Positions 15,368-23,846 of a stretch of DNA of 64,000 nucleotides are shown piece after piece. A program made the translations under genes and the position numbers. Source of the stretch: Actinomycetota bacterium (GTDB lineage: Bacteria; Actinomycetota; CADDZG01; JAHWKV01; JAOPZY01); contig DASTWV010000059.1 of assembly GCA_035765775.1 (NCBI GenBank), positions 248,001 through 312,000 of the forward strand, written 5' to 3'. Numbering within the stretch: the first letter of the stretch is position 1; each line of letters starts with the position of its first letter. Below the pieces are notes generated by a model. It was not told the origin of the DNA and did no database searches. It was given only the letters and a program-made list of their open reading frames with translations.

Positions 15368-15970
15368 CTACGGCTCCAGGGCGTGGCGGACGAAGGTCAC
15401 CAGCTCCTGCTCCCGCTGGCGCAGGGCGGTGTGGCCGCTGGCGTCGCCTGCCACCGCCCGCAAGGTGCCCGCTTCGGCCAGGGTGCCGACGACGGCGGTG
15501 TACAGGGTGAAGAGCAGCAGGCCGGGGTCCTGGCGGCGGAACTCGCCCACCTCCATCCCCCGCTCCAGGAAGCCGATGGCCGCTTTGCGGAAGGGCTCCA
15601 GGGCGTCGGCGATGCGCTGTACCACCAGCGGGCTGCGCCGGGCGGCCTCGCGGATGAAAAGGGGGAACTCGGGCCAGTGCTCGGCGAGGCGGAACAGCGT
15701 GCGGATGACGAACTCCACCCGATCCAGGCCCTCGTCCCGGCTGACCAGCACCTTGCTGAGCGAGCGCTCCAGGCCTTCGATCAGGGCGTCGACGCAGGCG
15801 TCGAAGAGGTCGTCCTTGGTGGGGAAGTAGTACAGGAGGGTCTGCTTGCGGACCCCCGCCGCTTCGGCAATGGCATCGAGGGTGGTGGCCTCGTACCCCC
15901 GATCGCCGAAGGCGCGCAGCGCCTCCCGCACCAGCTCCTGATGCCGCTGCTCACGGGGGAGGCGGCTCAC
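15368..15970 (-). CDS. TetR-family transcriptional regulator
   Basis: 200 residues. The N-terminal HTH is typical: RHQELVREALRAFGDRGYEA, 'TTLDAIAEAAGVRKQTLLYY', FPTKDDLFDACVDALIE. The remainder is helical ligand-binding/dimer domain. It is the last gene of the acyl-reductase operon; its GTG start overlaps the acyltransferase stop (GTGA). It probably represses this operon by binding the 16-bp palindrome at 22104-22119, with a lipid or acyl-CoA ligand as inducer; that part is inference. Confidence 0.9.
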   Translation of the reverse strand: MSRLPREQRHQELVREALRAFGDRGYEATTLDAIAEAAGVRKQTLLYYFPTKDDLFDACVDALIEGLERSLSKVLVSRDEGLDRVEFVIRTLFRLAEHWPEFPLFIREAARRSPLVVQRIADALEPFRKAAIGFLERGMEVGEFRRQDPGLLLFTLYTAVVGTLAEAGTLRAVAGDASGHTALRQREQELVTFVRHALEP

Positions 15971-16980
15971 GGCTCCTCGTCGTCCCCCGCATCGAAAGCC
16001 TCCGGGCCCTCGCCCGGGAACCCGCCGGCCAGCAGCTCGCCGGCGGACCAGGGCGCCTCGTGGCTCCACTCGTCCTTCTCCGGCTCCCACACCGAGCGGG
16101 CGTGCGAGCGGCGGGCGGGCCGGGAGCCCTCCCACATCCGCCGCCACTGGGCGACCTGCGGCCCGCCCGGGTCGAGCAGCTCGCCCTCGGCCCCGGCCCG
16201 CAACGTCTGCCACCAGCCGGTGCGGTCCTCCTCGATGACGGCGCCCAGCCCCAGGCGCAAGCGGTCGCTGAAGGACTGCGGCCGCTCGCCGTCCTCGGCC
16301 CAGATCGGCGTCCCGAACCGCACCCCCACGGGCGGCCGGCCGGGCTTGGGCCACGAGCGGCCCCGGGGCATGGCCTGGTAGGTGCCGGTGAGGGCGACGG
16401 GGACGACCGGCACGCCGGCCTCGATGGCCAGCCAGGCGGCGCCGGTGCGGAACTGGCCGATCCAGCCGTCCTTGGTGCGGGTCCCCTCCGGGAAGAGGAC
16501 CAGCGACCAGCCATCGGCCAGCAGCTTGCGGGCCAGGCGGGCGGAGCGCAGGCCCCCACCCCGGGCGATGGGGAAGGCGTTGAAGAACAGCGTGGTGGCC
16601 ACCGAGCGGTACCAGACATCGAAGAAGTAGTCGGCCGCCGCCCCGACGGCCGCCTTGCGCCGCCACTCGGTGGGCAGGCTGGTGACGATGGTGGCGGCAT
16701 CCAGGTGGCTGGAGTGGTTGAGCACGAAGATCACCGGCGGCTTCAGCGGCTTCAGGATGTCGGCGCCGGTGATCTCGACGTCCACCTCGTAGTTCAGCAC
16801 CGGCCCGAGCGCCCAGCGCTGGGCCACCTCCCGGGCGGCCTTGCCCAGCGGGGTGCGGATCCAGCTGGTGGGGAAGTCGTGCGGAGCGGTCAGCTCGCGC
16901 TCCACCGAGGCGGGGACCAGCGGCCGCCGGGTCCAGCGCCAGCCCCGGGCCACCTGGCGGACGTCGTCCGCTATGCCCAT
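15967..16980 (-). CDS. 1-acyl-glycerol-3-phosphate acyltransferase-like (PlsC family)
   Basis: 337 residues with a PlsC acyltransferase domain at about 80-260: the catalytic NHSSHLDA (HxxxxD box) in 'VIFVLNHSSHLDAATIVTSL', 'FPIARGGG', the acyl-acceptor motif FPEGTRTKDG in 'LVLFPEGTRTKDGWIGQFRT', and 'GVPVVPVALTGTYQAMPRG'. A C-terminal extension of about 70 residues, rich in Trp and acidic residues, is unlike housekeeping PlsC. It lies in the operon between the LarA-like and TetR genes. The acceptor may be lysophosphatidate, another lyso-lipid or a fatty alcohol-derived lipid. Confidence 0.88.
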   Translation of the reverse strand: MGIADDVRQVARGWRWTRRPLVPASVERELTAPHDFPTSWIRTPLGKAAREVAQRWALGPVLNYEVDVEITGADILKPLKPPVIFVLNHSSHLDAATIVTSLPTEWRRKAAVGAAADYFFDVWYRSVATTLFFNAFPIARGGGLRSARLARKLLADGWSLVLFPEGTRTKDGWIGQFRTGAAWLAIEAGVPVVPVALTGTYQAMPRGRSWPKPGRPPVGVRFGTPIWAEDGERPQSFSDRLRLGLGAVIEEDRTGWWQTLRAGAEGELLDPGGPQVAQWRRMWEGSRPARRSHARSVWEPEKDEWSHEAPWSAGELLAGGFPGEGPEAFDAGDDEEP

Positions 16981-16991
16981 CTCCTGCCCCC

Positions 16992-18569
16992 CTACCGGAC
17001 GTCCGCCAGCAGCAGCGGCGGCACCTTCAAGGCGGTGATCCGGGGGGTGCGGCCGACGGTCTCGGACGCCATCTCCAGGGCGTCGGCCAGCGTCCCCGCC
17101 GAGCGGAAGCCGAGGCGGGCCACCGTCTTGCGGTCGCCGCCGACGAAGATCACATCGCCCAGGTGCTGCATGGCATGCGACGCCCAGTACCACATGTAGA
17201 ACGGGTGGACGCCGTGGTAGGCGTGCGATGTCCGGTACAGGTGGATGTACCAGGGATCGGTGGCGAAGGACTCCTCGTACTTGGACTCGATGACCGCCGG
17301 GTCGGTGGTCTCGGCCAGCACCTCCTCGAAGAAGTCCACGTAGCTGGGGTGGTGCACCTGGTGGAACTCCCGGCGCACCGGGTGGAACATGATCATCACG
17401 CCGCCCGGCCGCACCAGGGGCTGGTTGCGGTACAGGTTGAAGAAGTAGCCCAGCCCGAGGCACACCACCAGGATCGGGTTCATGATCGAGTTGACGTTGT
17501 AGGGCCCGACGAAGGGCAGCCCGGCGATGAGGATGTCGGACTGGCCGTTGACCTCGACCAGCTGCTGGCGGTGCAGGTTGGCGAGGGTGCGGGTGTGCAC
17601 CGCCTCGGTCTCGCCGGCGTTGATCCCGGTGATGCCGTAGGGCGAGTAGATCTTGTGGAAGATCGAGCGCTTGAGGTGGGCCGGCGCCCGGTCGGTGGAC
17701 GCCTTGGTGGCCAGGTAGGCGGCCTGGTCCTTCGCCGACCACTCCCACTCCCGGCGCATCAGGAAGTCGAACGGGGGGCCGAAGGTGTCGTTGTTGAGCG
17801 TGGTCTCGATGGTGAAGATCTTGACGTGCTCGGCGAGCAGGTGACCCATGCGGGTGGCCGAGGAGTGCAGGGCGCTGGCCGGCGGGTCCATGTAGGAGCG
17901 GCTGTGCAGCATCGTGTGGACGTTGTGGTGGTGCTTCAGGCTCTTGTAGCTCGCCAGGCCCACGGGCACGCTCTTGTGGCCGCCGTCCATGGCCACCAGG
18001 TTGATGTTCACGTAGACGAGAAGGTCGCTGGTGGCCGCCCGCTTGGAGATCTCGACGTCCTCACCCATCTCGGTCTTGCCCACGTGGATCAGGGCGTCGG
18101 GGTCCTCGGCGTCGAAGTTGTACAGGGCGTGGGGCCAGAACGAGCGGTAGACCCGCTCCCCCACCGCCCGCTTGACCTCGGCGGCGGTCATCCGGCGGTG
18201 CAGGGCGGTGGCGATGATGATCTCTACGTCGTCCACGCCCGCCCGGGCGGCCCGCTCCAAGACGTGCTCCAGGATGCGGCCCCGGATGTCGGGCGTCTTC
18301 ATCTGCGGCAGGGGGATTGAGATGTCGTCGATTGCGATGGTCAGCTTCATCCCCCGCGTGAGGAGGGCGGTGAGGGGCTCGCTGCCCTGCGGGTGGTCGA
18401 GGGCGTGGTCGATGGCGGCATCGACGTCCTTGATGCCGGGCAGCGACTCCGGCGGGTAGACGACCCGGCTCCCCAGCGGGAGGCGCTCGAGGCGGAACCC
18501 CTCGCCGTTGTGGAACAGCAACGGAGGGGTGCGCTCGTCCACCTCCAGCACGAAGCCCGGTCTGCTCAC
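16992..18569 (-). CDS. LarA-like (DUF2088/lactate racemase superfamily) protein
   Basis: 525 residues. The N-terminal half resembles the nickel-dependent lactate racemase LarA: 'MKLTIAIDDISIPLPQMKTP', IIIATALHRRMTAAEVKRAV (LarA His in LHR), and 'NLVAMDGGHKSVPVGLASYK' with a Lys where LarA attaches its nickel-pincer cofactor, followed by a KHHHN cluster. The C-terminal half ('YFFNLYRNQPLVRPGGVMIM', 'HAYHGVHPFYMWYWASHAMQ') is less typical, and some LarA residues (the Arg after the Asp, one His) seem absent, so it is a divergent member. It sits with lipid enzymes; no larB, larC or larE is in the window. GTG start with a GGAG site. Confidence 0.72.
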   Translation of the reverse strand: MSRPGFVLEVDERTPPLLFHNGEGFRLERLPLGSRVVYPPESLPGIKDVDAAIDHALDHPQGSEPLTALLTRGMKLTIAIDDISIPLPQMKTPDIRGRILEHVLERAARAGVDDVEIIIATALHRRMTAAEVKRAVGERVYRSFWPHALYNFDAEDPDALIHVGKTEMGEDVEISKRAATSDLLVYVNINLVAMDGGHKSVPVGLASYKSLKHHHNVHTMLHSRSYMDPPASALHSSATRMGHLLAEHVKIFTIETTLNNDTFGPPFDFLMRREWEWSAKDQAAYLATKASTDRAPAHLKRSIFHKIYSPYGITGINAGETEAVHTRTLANLHRQQLVEVNGQSDILIAGLPFVGPYNVNSIMNPILVVCLGLGYFFNLYRNQPLVRPGGVMIMFHPVRREFHQVHHPSYVDFFEEVLAETTDPAVIESKYEESFATDPWYIHLYRTSHAYHGVHPFYMWYWASHAMQHLGDVIFVGGDRKTVARLGFRSAGTLADALEMASETVGRTPRITALKVPPLLLADVR

Positions 18570-18581
18570 TCCTGCTCCTCT

Positions 18582-18606
18582 CTGTAGCGTCGAGCTGTAG
18601 CGTCGA
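18582..18606. repeat. Two 12-bp direct repeats between the LarA-like and alcohol dehydrogenase genes
   Basis: CTGTAGCGTCGA occurs at 18582-18593 and again at 18595-18606, a 13-base period, in the 38-base gap between the dehydrogenase stop and the LarA-like start. It is just upstream of the Shine-Dalgarno sequence and might affect translation of the LarA-like gene or mark a local duplication. Confidence 0.7.
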
Positions 18607-18607
18607 C

Positions 18608-19777
18608 TCAGGCGTCGAGTCTGGGGTCGAAGGCGATCTTCACGCCCCCCAGCCGGCCCGCCGACATCGCATGATCCACCGCATCCCGGTACCGGGAGAG
18701 CGGGTAGGCCTCACTGACCATCCGGCCGAGGTCGGCCTCGGCCACCAGCCGGGTGGCCTCCGGGAAGGCTCCCGACCCGGTGTAGGCCCCCACCAGCTCC
18801 AGCTCCCGGAACCACGCGGGCGACAGGTCCGCCCCCTCGGGCATCCCGGCCAGCACGATCCGGCCGCGGCCCTTGGTGGCCCGCAGGGCCAGGTCGAGCG
18901 CGTCCTTGGAACCGACGCACTCGAAGGAGACGTCGGCACCGCCCAGCAGGAAGGGCTCGGCCCGCTCGGGGCGCAGGCGGAAGGCCCCGGTGGCCCGGCG
19001 GACGGCCCCGATGGCCTCTTTGGAGCTGACCACCGTGGCGCCCAGCTCGGCGGCGAGGCGGGCCTGGCGGCCGTGGCGGACGACGGCGATCACCGCCACG
19101 TCGGGCACCATCGATGTAAGGGCAGCGATGGTCAGCAGGCCGACGGTGCCCGCCCCCACCACCAAGACGGTGGCCCCGGGCTGGACGCCGGCCCGGCGCA
19201 CGGCGTGGATGGCGCACGCGGTCGGCTCGATCATCACCGCCGCCTCGTCGCTCATCCCGGGCGGGACGGGGTGGAGCTGGCTGGTGTGGGCCATCATCGT
19301 CCCGCTCCAGCCCCCGCCGGTGGAGTTGCAGTAGCCGGTCTGCAGGCCCGCCTTCAGGTGCCCGGCGACGACCCGTTCGCACAGCCAGGGCTGGCCGCTC
19401 TGGCACGGCCCGCACGCCGGGTCGAGGCCCCGGGGGGCGCAGGACAGGACGGGGTCGATGACCACCCGCTGGCCGGCGTGCAGGTCGCCCGCCTCGTCCA
19501 GGAGGTCCCCGACCACCTCGTGGCCCGGGATGAAGGGCATCGACACCAGCGCCGAGAAGTAGAAGCTGGAGCGTCCGGCCAGCGTGTTGAGGTCTGATCC
19601 GCAGATGCCCGACAGGCGGGGAGCGATGCGCACCCAGCCGGGGCCGGGCGGGGCCTGCTCCCGCCGGTCGACGTAGCGCAGCGGCGACAGCGGGCCGGCG
19701 ACCAGCCCGGGCATGGAATGGCCGAACGCCCGGGCGCCGAGGTACTTGGGGACGGAGCGGTACAGCTCCAGCGACAT
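18608..19777 (-). CDS. Zinc-dependent alcohol dehydrogenase (MDR family)
   Basis: 389 residues of the medium-chain dehydrogenase family. Catalytic zinc ligands are visible as 'SGICGSDLN' (Cys) and 'FIPGHEVVGDL' (GHE); the structural zinc lobe is reduced (C in 'LSCAPRGLDPACGPCQSGQP', 'WLCERVV'). The Rossmann motif is GATVLVVGAGTVGLLTIAAL, and 'GADVSFECVGSKDALDLALR' is typical. In this operon it would interconvert a long-chain aldehyde and alcohol together with the acyl reductase downstream in coordinate terms; that is inference. It starts 2 bases after the reductase stop, a tight operon arrangement. Confidence 0.88.
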   Translation of the reverse strand: MSLELYRSVPKYLGARAFGHSMPGLVAGPLSPLRYVDRREQAPPGPGWVRIAPRLSGICGSDLNTLAGRSSFYFSALVSMPFIPGHEVVGDLLDEAGDLHAGQRVVIDPVLSCAPRGLDPACGPCQSGQPWLCERVVAGHLKAGLQTGYCNSTGGGWSGTMMAHTSQLHPVPPGMSDEAAVMIEPTACAIHAVRRAGVQPGATVLVVGAGTVGLLTIAALTSMVPDVAVIAVVRHGRQARLAAELGATVVSSKEAIGAVRRATGAFRLRPERAEPFLLGGADVSFECVGSKDALDLALRATKGRGRIVLAGMPEGADLSPAWFRELELVGAYTGSGAFPEATRLVAEADLGRMVSEAYPLSRYRDAVDHAMSAGRLGGVKIAFDPRLDA

Positions 19778-19779
19778 GC

Positions 19780-22020
19780 TCACCAGGTGAAGTCCTCGGG
19801 CGTCGGCGGCACCAGCACCTTGGGGGTGCCCTTGCCCGGTTCCCAGATCTCGACCGGCCACCGCCGGGAGTTCGCCATCCGGGCCAGCGGGACCTCGGGG
19901 TTCACCGCCACCGGGTGCCCCACCGCCTCCAGCATCGGCAGGTCGGTGAGCGAGTCGGCGTAACCGTAGGAGGCCGAGAGATCGGCCCCCGTGTCCCGGG
20001 CGTAGTCGTTGAGCCACGACGCCCGGGCCTCGCCCACCAGCGGGGGCCGGGCGAGGTCGCCGGTGAAGACGCCGTCGAGCTCGCCGAGCGAGGCGCACAC
20101 CAGCTCGTCGCACAGCGGGCGCAGGCACTCGAAGCAGAAGTCGAGGCCGGCGGTCATCAGGATCACCCGGTGCCCGAGGGCCCGGTGCTGGCGGATGCGG
20201 CGGATGGCGGCCGGGGCCATGCGCTTCAGCATCAGCTCGGGCAGCACGGTGTCAGCCAGCGCCCGGATGCCGGCGGCCGAGGCCCCCTCGTACAGGCGGT
20301 AGAACTTGCGCAGGAACTCGCCCCGGTCCCGGCGCTCGGCGGAGAGGAAGCCCGGGCCCTTCCCGGCCAGGCCCACGAACTCCCTCGCCCGCTCGAAGCC
20401 GTCCTGCTCGGCCATCCTCAGCCACAGGTAGGGCTCGATGACGTTGGAGGCGACGATCACCCGGTCGATGTCGTAGACCGCGAGCACCAGCTGATCCCGG
20501 GCGGGTGGGGCCAGCTTCACCGCCGGCTTGGTCCGGGCGGGCGAGACGCGGCGCAACGAGCGCGTGATCTGGGGCAGGTGGATGTCCCGGAAGTAGTGCG
20601 CCCACGTGTAGCACGCCGGGTCGAAGCCGAACTCGGCCTGGTCCTCGGCGGGCAGCGTCTCGAACAGCTCCTTGGTGCGCAGGTCGGTGTAGATCACCTC
20701 GGCCTCGACGTACGGGCCGTAGAGCTCGGCGTAGCGCTTGGCGAAGTCCAGCCGGCCCCGGAGGTCGTCCACCCGGCGGGCGGTCTTGCGGGCGAACTCG
20801 CCGTGCGGCAGGCGGCCGACCGCCTTCTCGGCAGTGGAGATCGCCTTCTCGGCGAAGTCCATCTTGCGCTTGACCGCCAGCCGCCCCGGGAAGGTCCACA
20901 CCGGGACCTTGTAGGCGCCCCGGCCCCGCTCGGGCAGGGGGTCGTCCAGGAAGTAGGCCCGGCAGTAGTCGTAGAGATCCCGGTACTTCAGCGGGTTGCG
21001 GGAGCCGCTGGAGACGTGGTGCACCGCCCGGCGTTTGGGCGGGGAGGCCGCCACCGCCAGGATGGCGTTGACTACCAGGTCCACCGGGATCACGTCCAGT
21101 ACCCCTTCGGGGATGCCGGGGAACTCGGGCAGGGCGCCCCGGCCGAACGCCAGGATGACGGGCTCGGCCATGCGGAACCCCTCGATCCAGCCCGGGGTGG
21201 GGCGCTCCAGGGCGCTCTCGATGATCGAGGGCCGGACGATGGCGAGCGGGTTGTCGCCCGCGGTCTCGTCGAGGGCCAGCTCGGTGAGCGCCTTGGTGAA
21301 GGTGTAGGCGTCGGGCCAGCCCAGGCTGCGCGCCCGGGCCCGGCCGTACTCCACCAGCCGGTCCCGTTCCCAGTTGCGCCGGAACTGCTCGGCCCGCTTG
21401 GCCACCGACTGGGGGCCGGCCCGGCCGATCTCCTTGCGCGCCTTGGACTCGAAGCTGGCCAGCAGCTCGGGGCGGCGGGAGTCGGCCTCGATGTCGTCCC
21501 GGGCCCGGGAGGCGGACTCGGCCTCGGCCCGCCAGCGCACCCGCCGGACGAGGAGCTCCTCGGGCTGCGTGCCCCGGGTGAGCCCGGCGACGTAGGCAGT
21601 GGAGACGTGGAGGAAGGGCTTGCCACCGCCGGCGTTGTAGAGGTTCAGGGTGCCCTTGAGGTTGGTCTCGAAGGCATCGTCCACCGCCGGGTCGAACGAG
21701 ACGGTGGCGGCGGTGTGGATGATGAGGTCGATGTCGTCGGCCACCGGGATCGTGTCCGGCTTGGTGAGGTCGGCGGTGAGGGGCCGGACCTTGGCGGCAG
21801 CGAGTTCCCGGAGGGCATCCACGCCCATGGCCTCCACCGTCGGCTTGAAGGCCGAGCCCGACAGGATGGTCTTCAGCCGGGCCGGGCCGTCCCGGCGGAT
21901 GAGCAGGTCGATGCGCTCGACCGGGATGTCGATCAGCAGGCGTTGCAGGAGCGCGGTGCCCAGGAAACCGGTGGCCCCGGTCATGCAGATGCGCTTGCCT
22001 GCCAAGCCTTCTCGGATCAT
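19780..22020 (-). CDS. Fatty acyl reductase-like SDR fused to HAD-IB phosphatase
   Basis: 746 residues with two enzyme domains. Residues 1-380 are a thioester reductase/male-sterility-type SDR: RICMTGATGFLGTALLQRLL (NAD(P) loop), 'IDLIIHTAATVSFDPAVDDA', 'NLYNAGGGKPFLHVSTAYVA' and YTFTKALTELALDETAGDNP (YxxxK). Residues about 515-746 are a SerB-like HAD-IB hydrolase: 'LVLAVYDIDRVIVASNVIEP' (DxD), 'RVILMTAGLDFCFECL' and 'YGYADSLTDLPMLEAVGHPV'. The fusion suggests reduction of an acyl thioester coupled to removal of a phosphate from a lipid intermediate. First gene of the five-gene operon; the ATG at 22020 is about 85 bases from the palindrome. Confidence 0.85.
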   Translation of the reverse strand: MIREGLAGKRICMTGATGFLGTALLQRLLIDIPVERIDLLIRRDGPARLKTILSGSAFKPTVEAMGVDALRELAAAKVRPLTADLTKPDTIPVADDIDLIIHTAATVSFDPAVDDAFETNLKGTLNLYNAGGGKPFLHVSTAYVAGLTRGTQPEELLVRRVRWRAEAESASRARDDIEADSRRPELLASFESKARKEIGRAGPQSVAKRAEQFRRNWERDRLVEYGRARARSLGWPDAYTFTKALTELALDETAGDNPLAIVRPSIIESALERPTPGWIEGFRMAEPVILAFGRGALPEFPGIPEGVLDVIPVDLVVNAILAVAASPPKRRAVHHVSSGSRNPLKYRDLYDYCRAYFLDDPLPERGRGAYKVPVWTFPGRLAVKRKMDFAEKAISTAEKAVGRLPHGEFARKTARRVDDLRGRLDFAKRYAELYGPYVEAEVIYTDLRTKELFETLPAEDQAEFGFDPACYTWAHYFRDIHLPQITRSLRRVSPARTKPAVKLAPPARDQLVLAVYDIDRVIVASNVIEPYLWLRMAEQDGFERAREFVGLAGKGPGFLSAERRDRGEFLRKFYRLYEGASAAGIRALADTVLPELMLKRMAPAAIRRIRQHRALGHRVILMTAGLDFCFECLRPLCDELVCASLGELDGVFTGDLARPPLVGEARASWLNDYARDTGADLSASYGYADSLTDLPMLEAVGHPVAVNPEVPLARMANSRRWPVEIWEPGKGTPKVLVPPTPEDFTW

Positions 22021-22103
22021 TGTCCCTGTGCGCCCCCGCGCGCGGGTAGAGAGCGGGTGGTGGTGGTCAGCCCCTGAGCGGCATGGCCTGGGGCCCCGAT
22101 CTG

Positions 22104-22119
22104 TCTACCGGCCGGTAGA
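22104..22119. promoter_or_regulatory. Perfect 16-bp palindrome, predicted TetR operator
   Basis: TCTACCGGCCGGTAGA reads the same on both strands. It lies in the 163-base gap between the acyl-reductase operon (start 22020, minus) and the isochorismatase-like gene (start 22184, plus), 84 bases from the former and 65 from the latter. Size and symmetry fit a TetR dimer site, and the last gene of the operon encodes a TetR protein. Confidence 0.7.
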
Positions 22120-22183
22120 TTAGCGCGGCCCGGGCGGAGGCTGCAAGCTCCGGAGGCCGGGGGCGGGCGGTTAGGCTCCCGGC

Positions 22184-22771
22184 ATGGCCCCCGCCGACCC
22201 CACCCTCGCGGGCAGCGCCCTGCTGGTCATGGACCTCATGCAGGGCATTGCCGCCCGCTACGCCGAGGCGGGTGCCGGAGAGCTGCTCGAGGCCCTGGGC
22301 GGGGCCATCGCCGCCGCCCGGCACGCCGGCATCCCGGTGATCTTCGTGCGGATCGCCTTCCGCGAGGGCTATCCCGAGGTCAGCTCCCGCAACCGGTTCT
22401 TCGGCACCCTGCAGCAGCGGGGCGGATTCTCCGAGGCCGACGAGGCCACGGCGATCGTGGCCGCCCTGGGCCCGGAGCCGGGCGACATCACCGTCCTCAA
22501 GCGCCGGGTGAGCGCCTTCACCGGCAGCGACCTGGACGTGGTCCTGCGGGCGCAGGGCATCACCACCCTGGTGCTCACCGGGATCTCCACGAGCGGCGTC
22601 GTTCTCTCCACGCTGCGGGAAGCGGCCGACCGGGACTACGGCCTCATCGTGCTGGCGGACGGCTGCCTGGACGCCGACCCCGAGGTGCACCGGGTCCTGA
22701 TGGAGAAGGTCTTCCCCCGGCAGGCGGAGGTGACGACCGTCGACGACTGGTGCGCCCGCCTGCTCCAGTAG
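22184..22771 (+). CDS. Isochorismatase-like hydrolase
   Basis: 195 residues of the isochorismatase/cysteine hydrolase fold: 'SALLVMDLMQGIAARYAEAG' (catalytic Asp in MDLM), 'AARHAGIPVIFVRIAFREGY', VLKRRVSAFTGSDLDVVLRA (Lys), and 'TLVLTGISTSGVVLSTLREA'. In nicotinamidase-type members the last motif holds the catalytic Cys; here it reads STSGVVLST with Gly, as in true isochorismatases and a common actinobacterial subgroup. The substrate is not known. It is transcribed divergently from the acyl-reductase operon and is followed 13 bases later by the epimerase gene. Confidence 0.88.
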   Translation: MAPADPTLAGSALLVMDLMQGIAARYAEAGAGELLEALGGAIAAARHAGIPVIFVRIAFREGYPEVSSRNRFFGTLQQRGGFSEADEATAIVAALGPEPGDITVLKRRVSAFTGSDLDVVLRAQGITTLVLTGISTSGVVLSTLREAADRDYGLIVLADGCLDADPEVHRVLMEKVFPRQAEVTTVDDWCARLLQ

Positions 22772-22784
22772 GATTCGGGGCTCC

Positions 22785-23846
22785 TTGGACACCCACCTCA
22801 GCGCACAGTCGGAGCGCGTCGCGCTCGTCACCGGGGCCACCGGGTTCATGGCCCACCACCTGATCCCCACTCTGCTGGACCGCGGGTGGGAGGTGCGTGC
22901 CACCGCACGGGGACCCCGGCCCGCCTGGCTGGCGGGCGCGGTGGGCTACGGATCGGTGGACCTGGCCGACCCGGGCGCCGACCTCAAAGCCGTGTGCGCC
23001 GGCGTCGACACCGTCTTCCACCTGGCGGGCGCCACCAGCTCGCTGTCGTCCCCCGAGGAGATGCACCAGTCCAACGCGGTCGCCACCGCCAACCTGGTCG
23101 AGGGGGCGCTAGGGGCGGGCGTGGGCCGCTTCGTGCACATGGGGTCCACATCGGTCTACGGCGAGGAGGAGCCGCTCCCCCAGCCCGTGGTCGAGACCGT
23201 CGAGCCACACCCCAGCCGGGGCTACGGCAAGGCGAAGTGGCTGGCGGAGCAGGCGGTCTGGGCCGGCGCCCGCAAGGGCCTCCCGGCCGTGGTGCTGCGC
23301 CCCGTGTCGGTGTTCGGGCCGGGCGCCATCAAGCTGGTGGCCAGCGCGGTGCTGGACGTGGCCATCGAGCGCTTCGCCGGGCAGGCCACCTTCGCCGTCG
23401 AGCGTGCCCCGGTGGAGCTCCGGCTGGTACACATCGCCGATGTCGTAGGGGCCGCCATGCATCTGGCGACGGCGGACCTCCCCCAGGTCGAGGGGAAGGC
23501 TTACAACGTGGTCGCCCCCTGGTACCCCTCCGCCCTCGAGCTGGCCGCGCTGATCACCACCCACCTCGGCCTGGAGCTGCAGGCCTGCGAGGCTCCGCCC
23601 TGCGGCCTGTCGCTGACCTCCCGGCGCAAGGCCTGGGAAGCGATGACGGCAGGCGGCATGGTGCCCGCCATCTTGTTCACCGACGAGCGCCTGCGGTTCC
23701 TGAAGAAGCAAAACCGCAACAACCGCCTGAGCATCGACGCCCTGCTGGGGACCGGGTACGCCCTCGCCTACGGGACCGCCGAGGCCGTGGCCCGGGGGAT
23801 GCGGGAGACCATCGACTGGTACCTGGCACAGGGGTGGATCCGGTGA
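22785..23846 (+). CDS. NAD-dependent epimerase/dehydratase (extended SDR)
   Basis: 353 residues. The NAD loop is RVALVTGATGFMAHHLIPTL, the central strand 'VFHLAGATSSLSSPEEMHQS', the catalytic Ser/Tyr/Lys are in 'VHMGSTSVYGEE' and 'SRGYGKAKWLAEQAV' (YGKAK), and 'RPVSVFGPGAIKLVASAVLD' follows. This is the extended SDR pattern of sugar-nucleotide epimerases and 3-beta-hydroxysteroid dehydrogenase-like enzymes. The start appears to be TTG at 22785; there is no ATG near the Rossmann motif. Its stop overlaps the HAD gene start (GTGA). Confidence 0.85.
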   Translation: MDTHLSAQSERVALVTGATGFMAHHLIPTLLDRGWEVRATARGPRPAWLAGAVGYGSVDLADPGADLKAVCAGVDTVFHLAGATSSLSSPEEMHQSNAVATANLVEGALGAGVGRFVHMGSTSVYGEEEPLPQPVVETVEPHPSRGYGKAKWLAEQAVWAGARKGLPAVVLRPVSVFGPGAIKLVASAVLDVAIERFAGQATFAVERAPVELRLVHIADVVGAAMHLATADLPQVEGKAYNVVAPWYPSALELAALITTHLGLELQACEAPPCGLSLTSRRKAWEAMTAGGMVPAILFTDERLRFLKKQNRNNRLSIDALLGTGYALAYGTAEAVARGMRETIDWYLAQGWIR

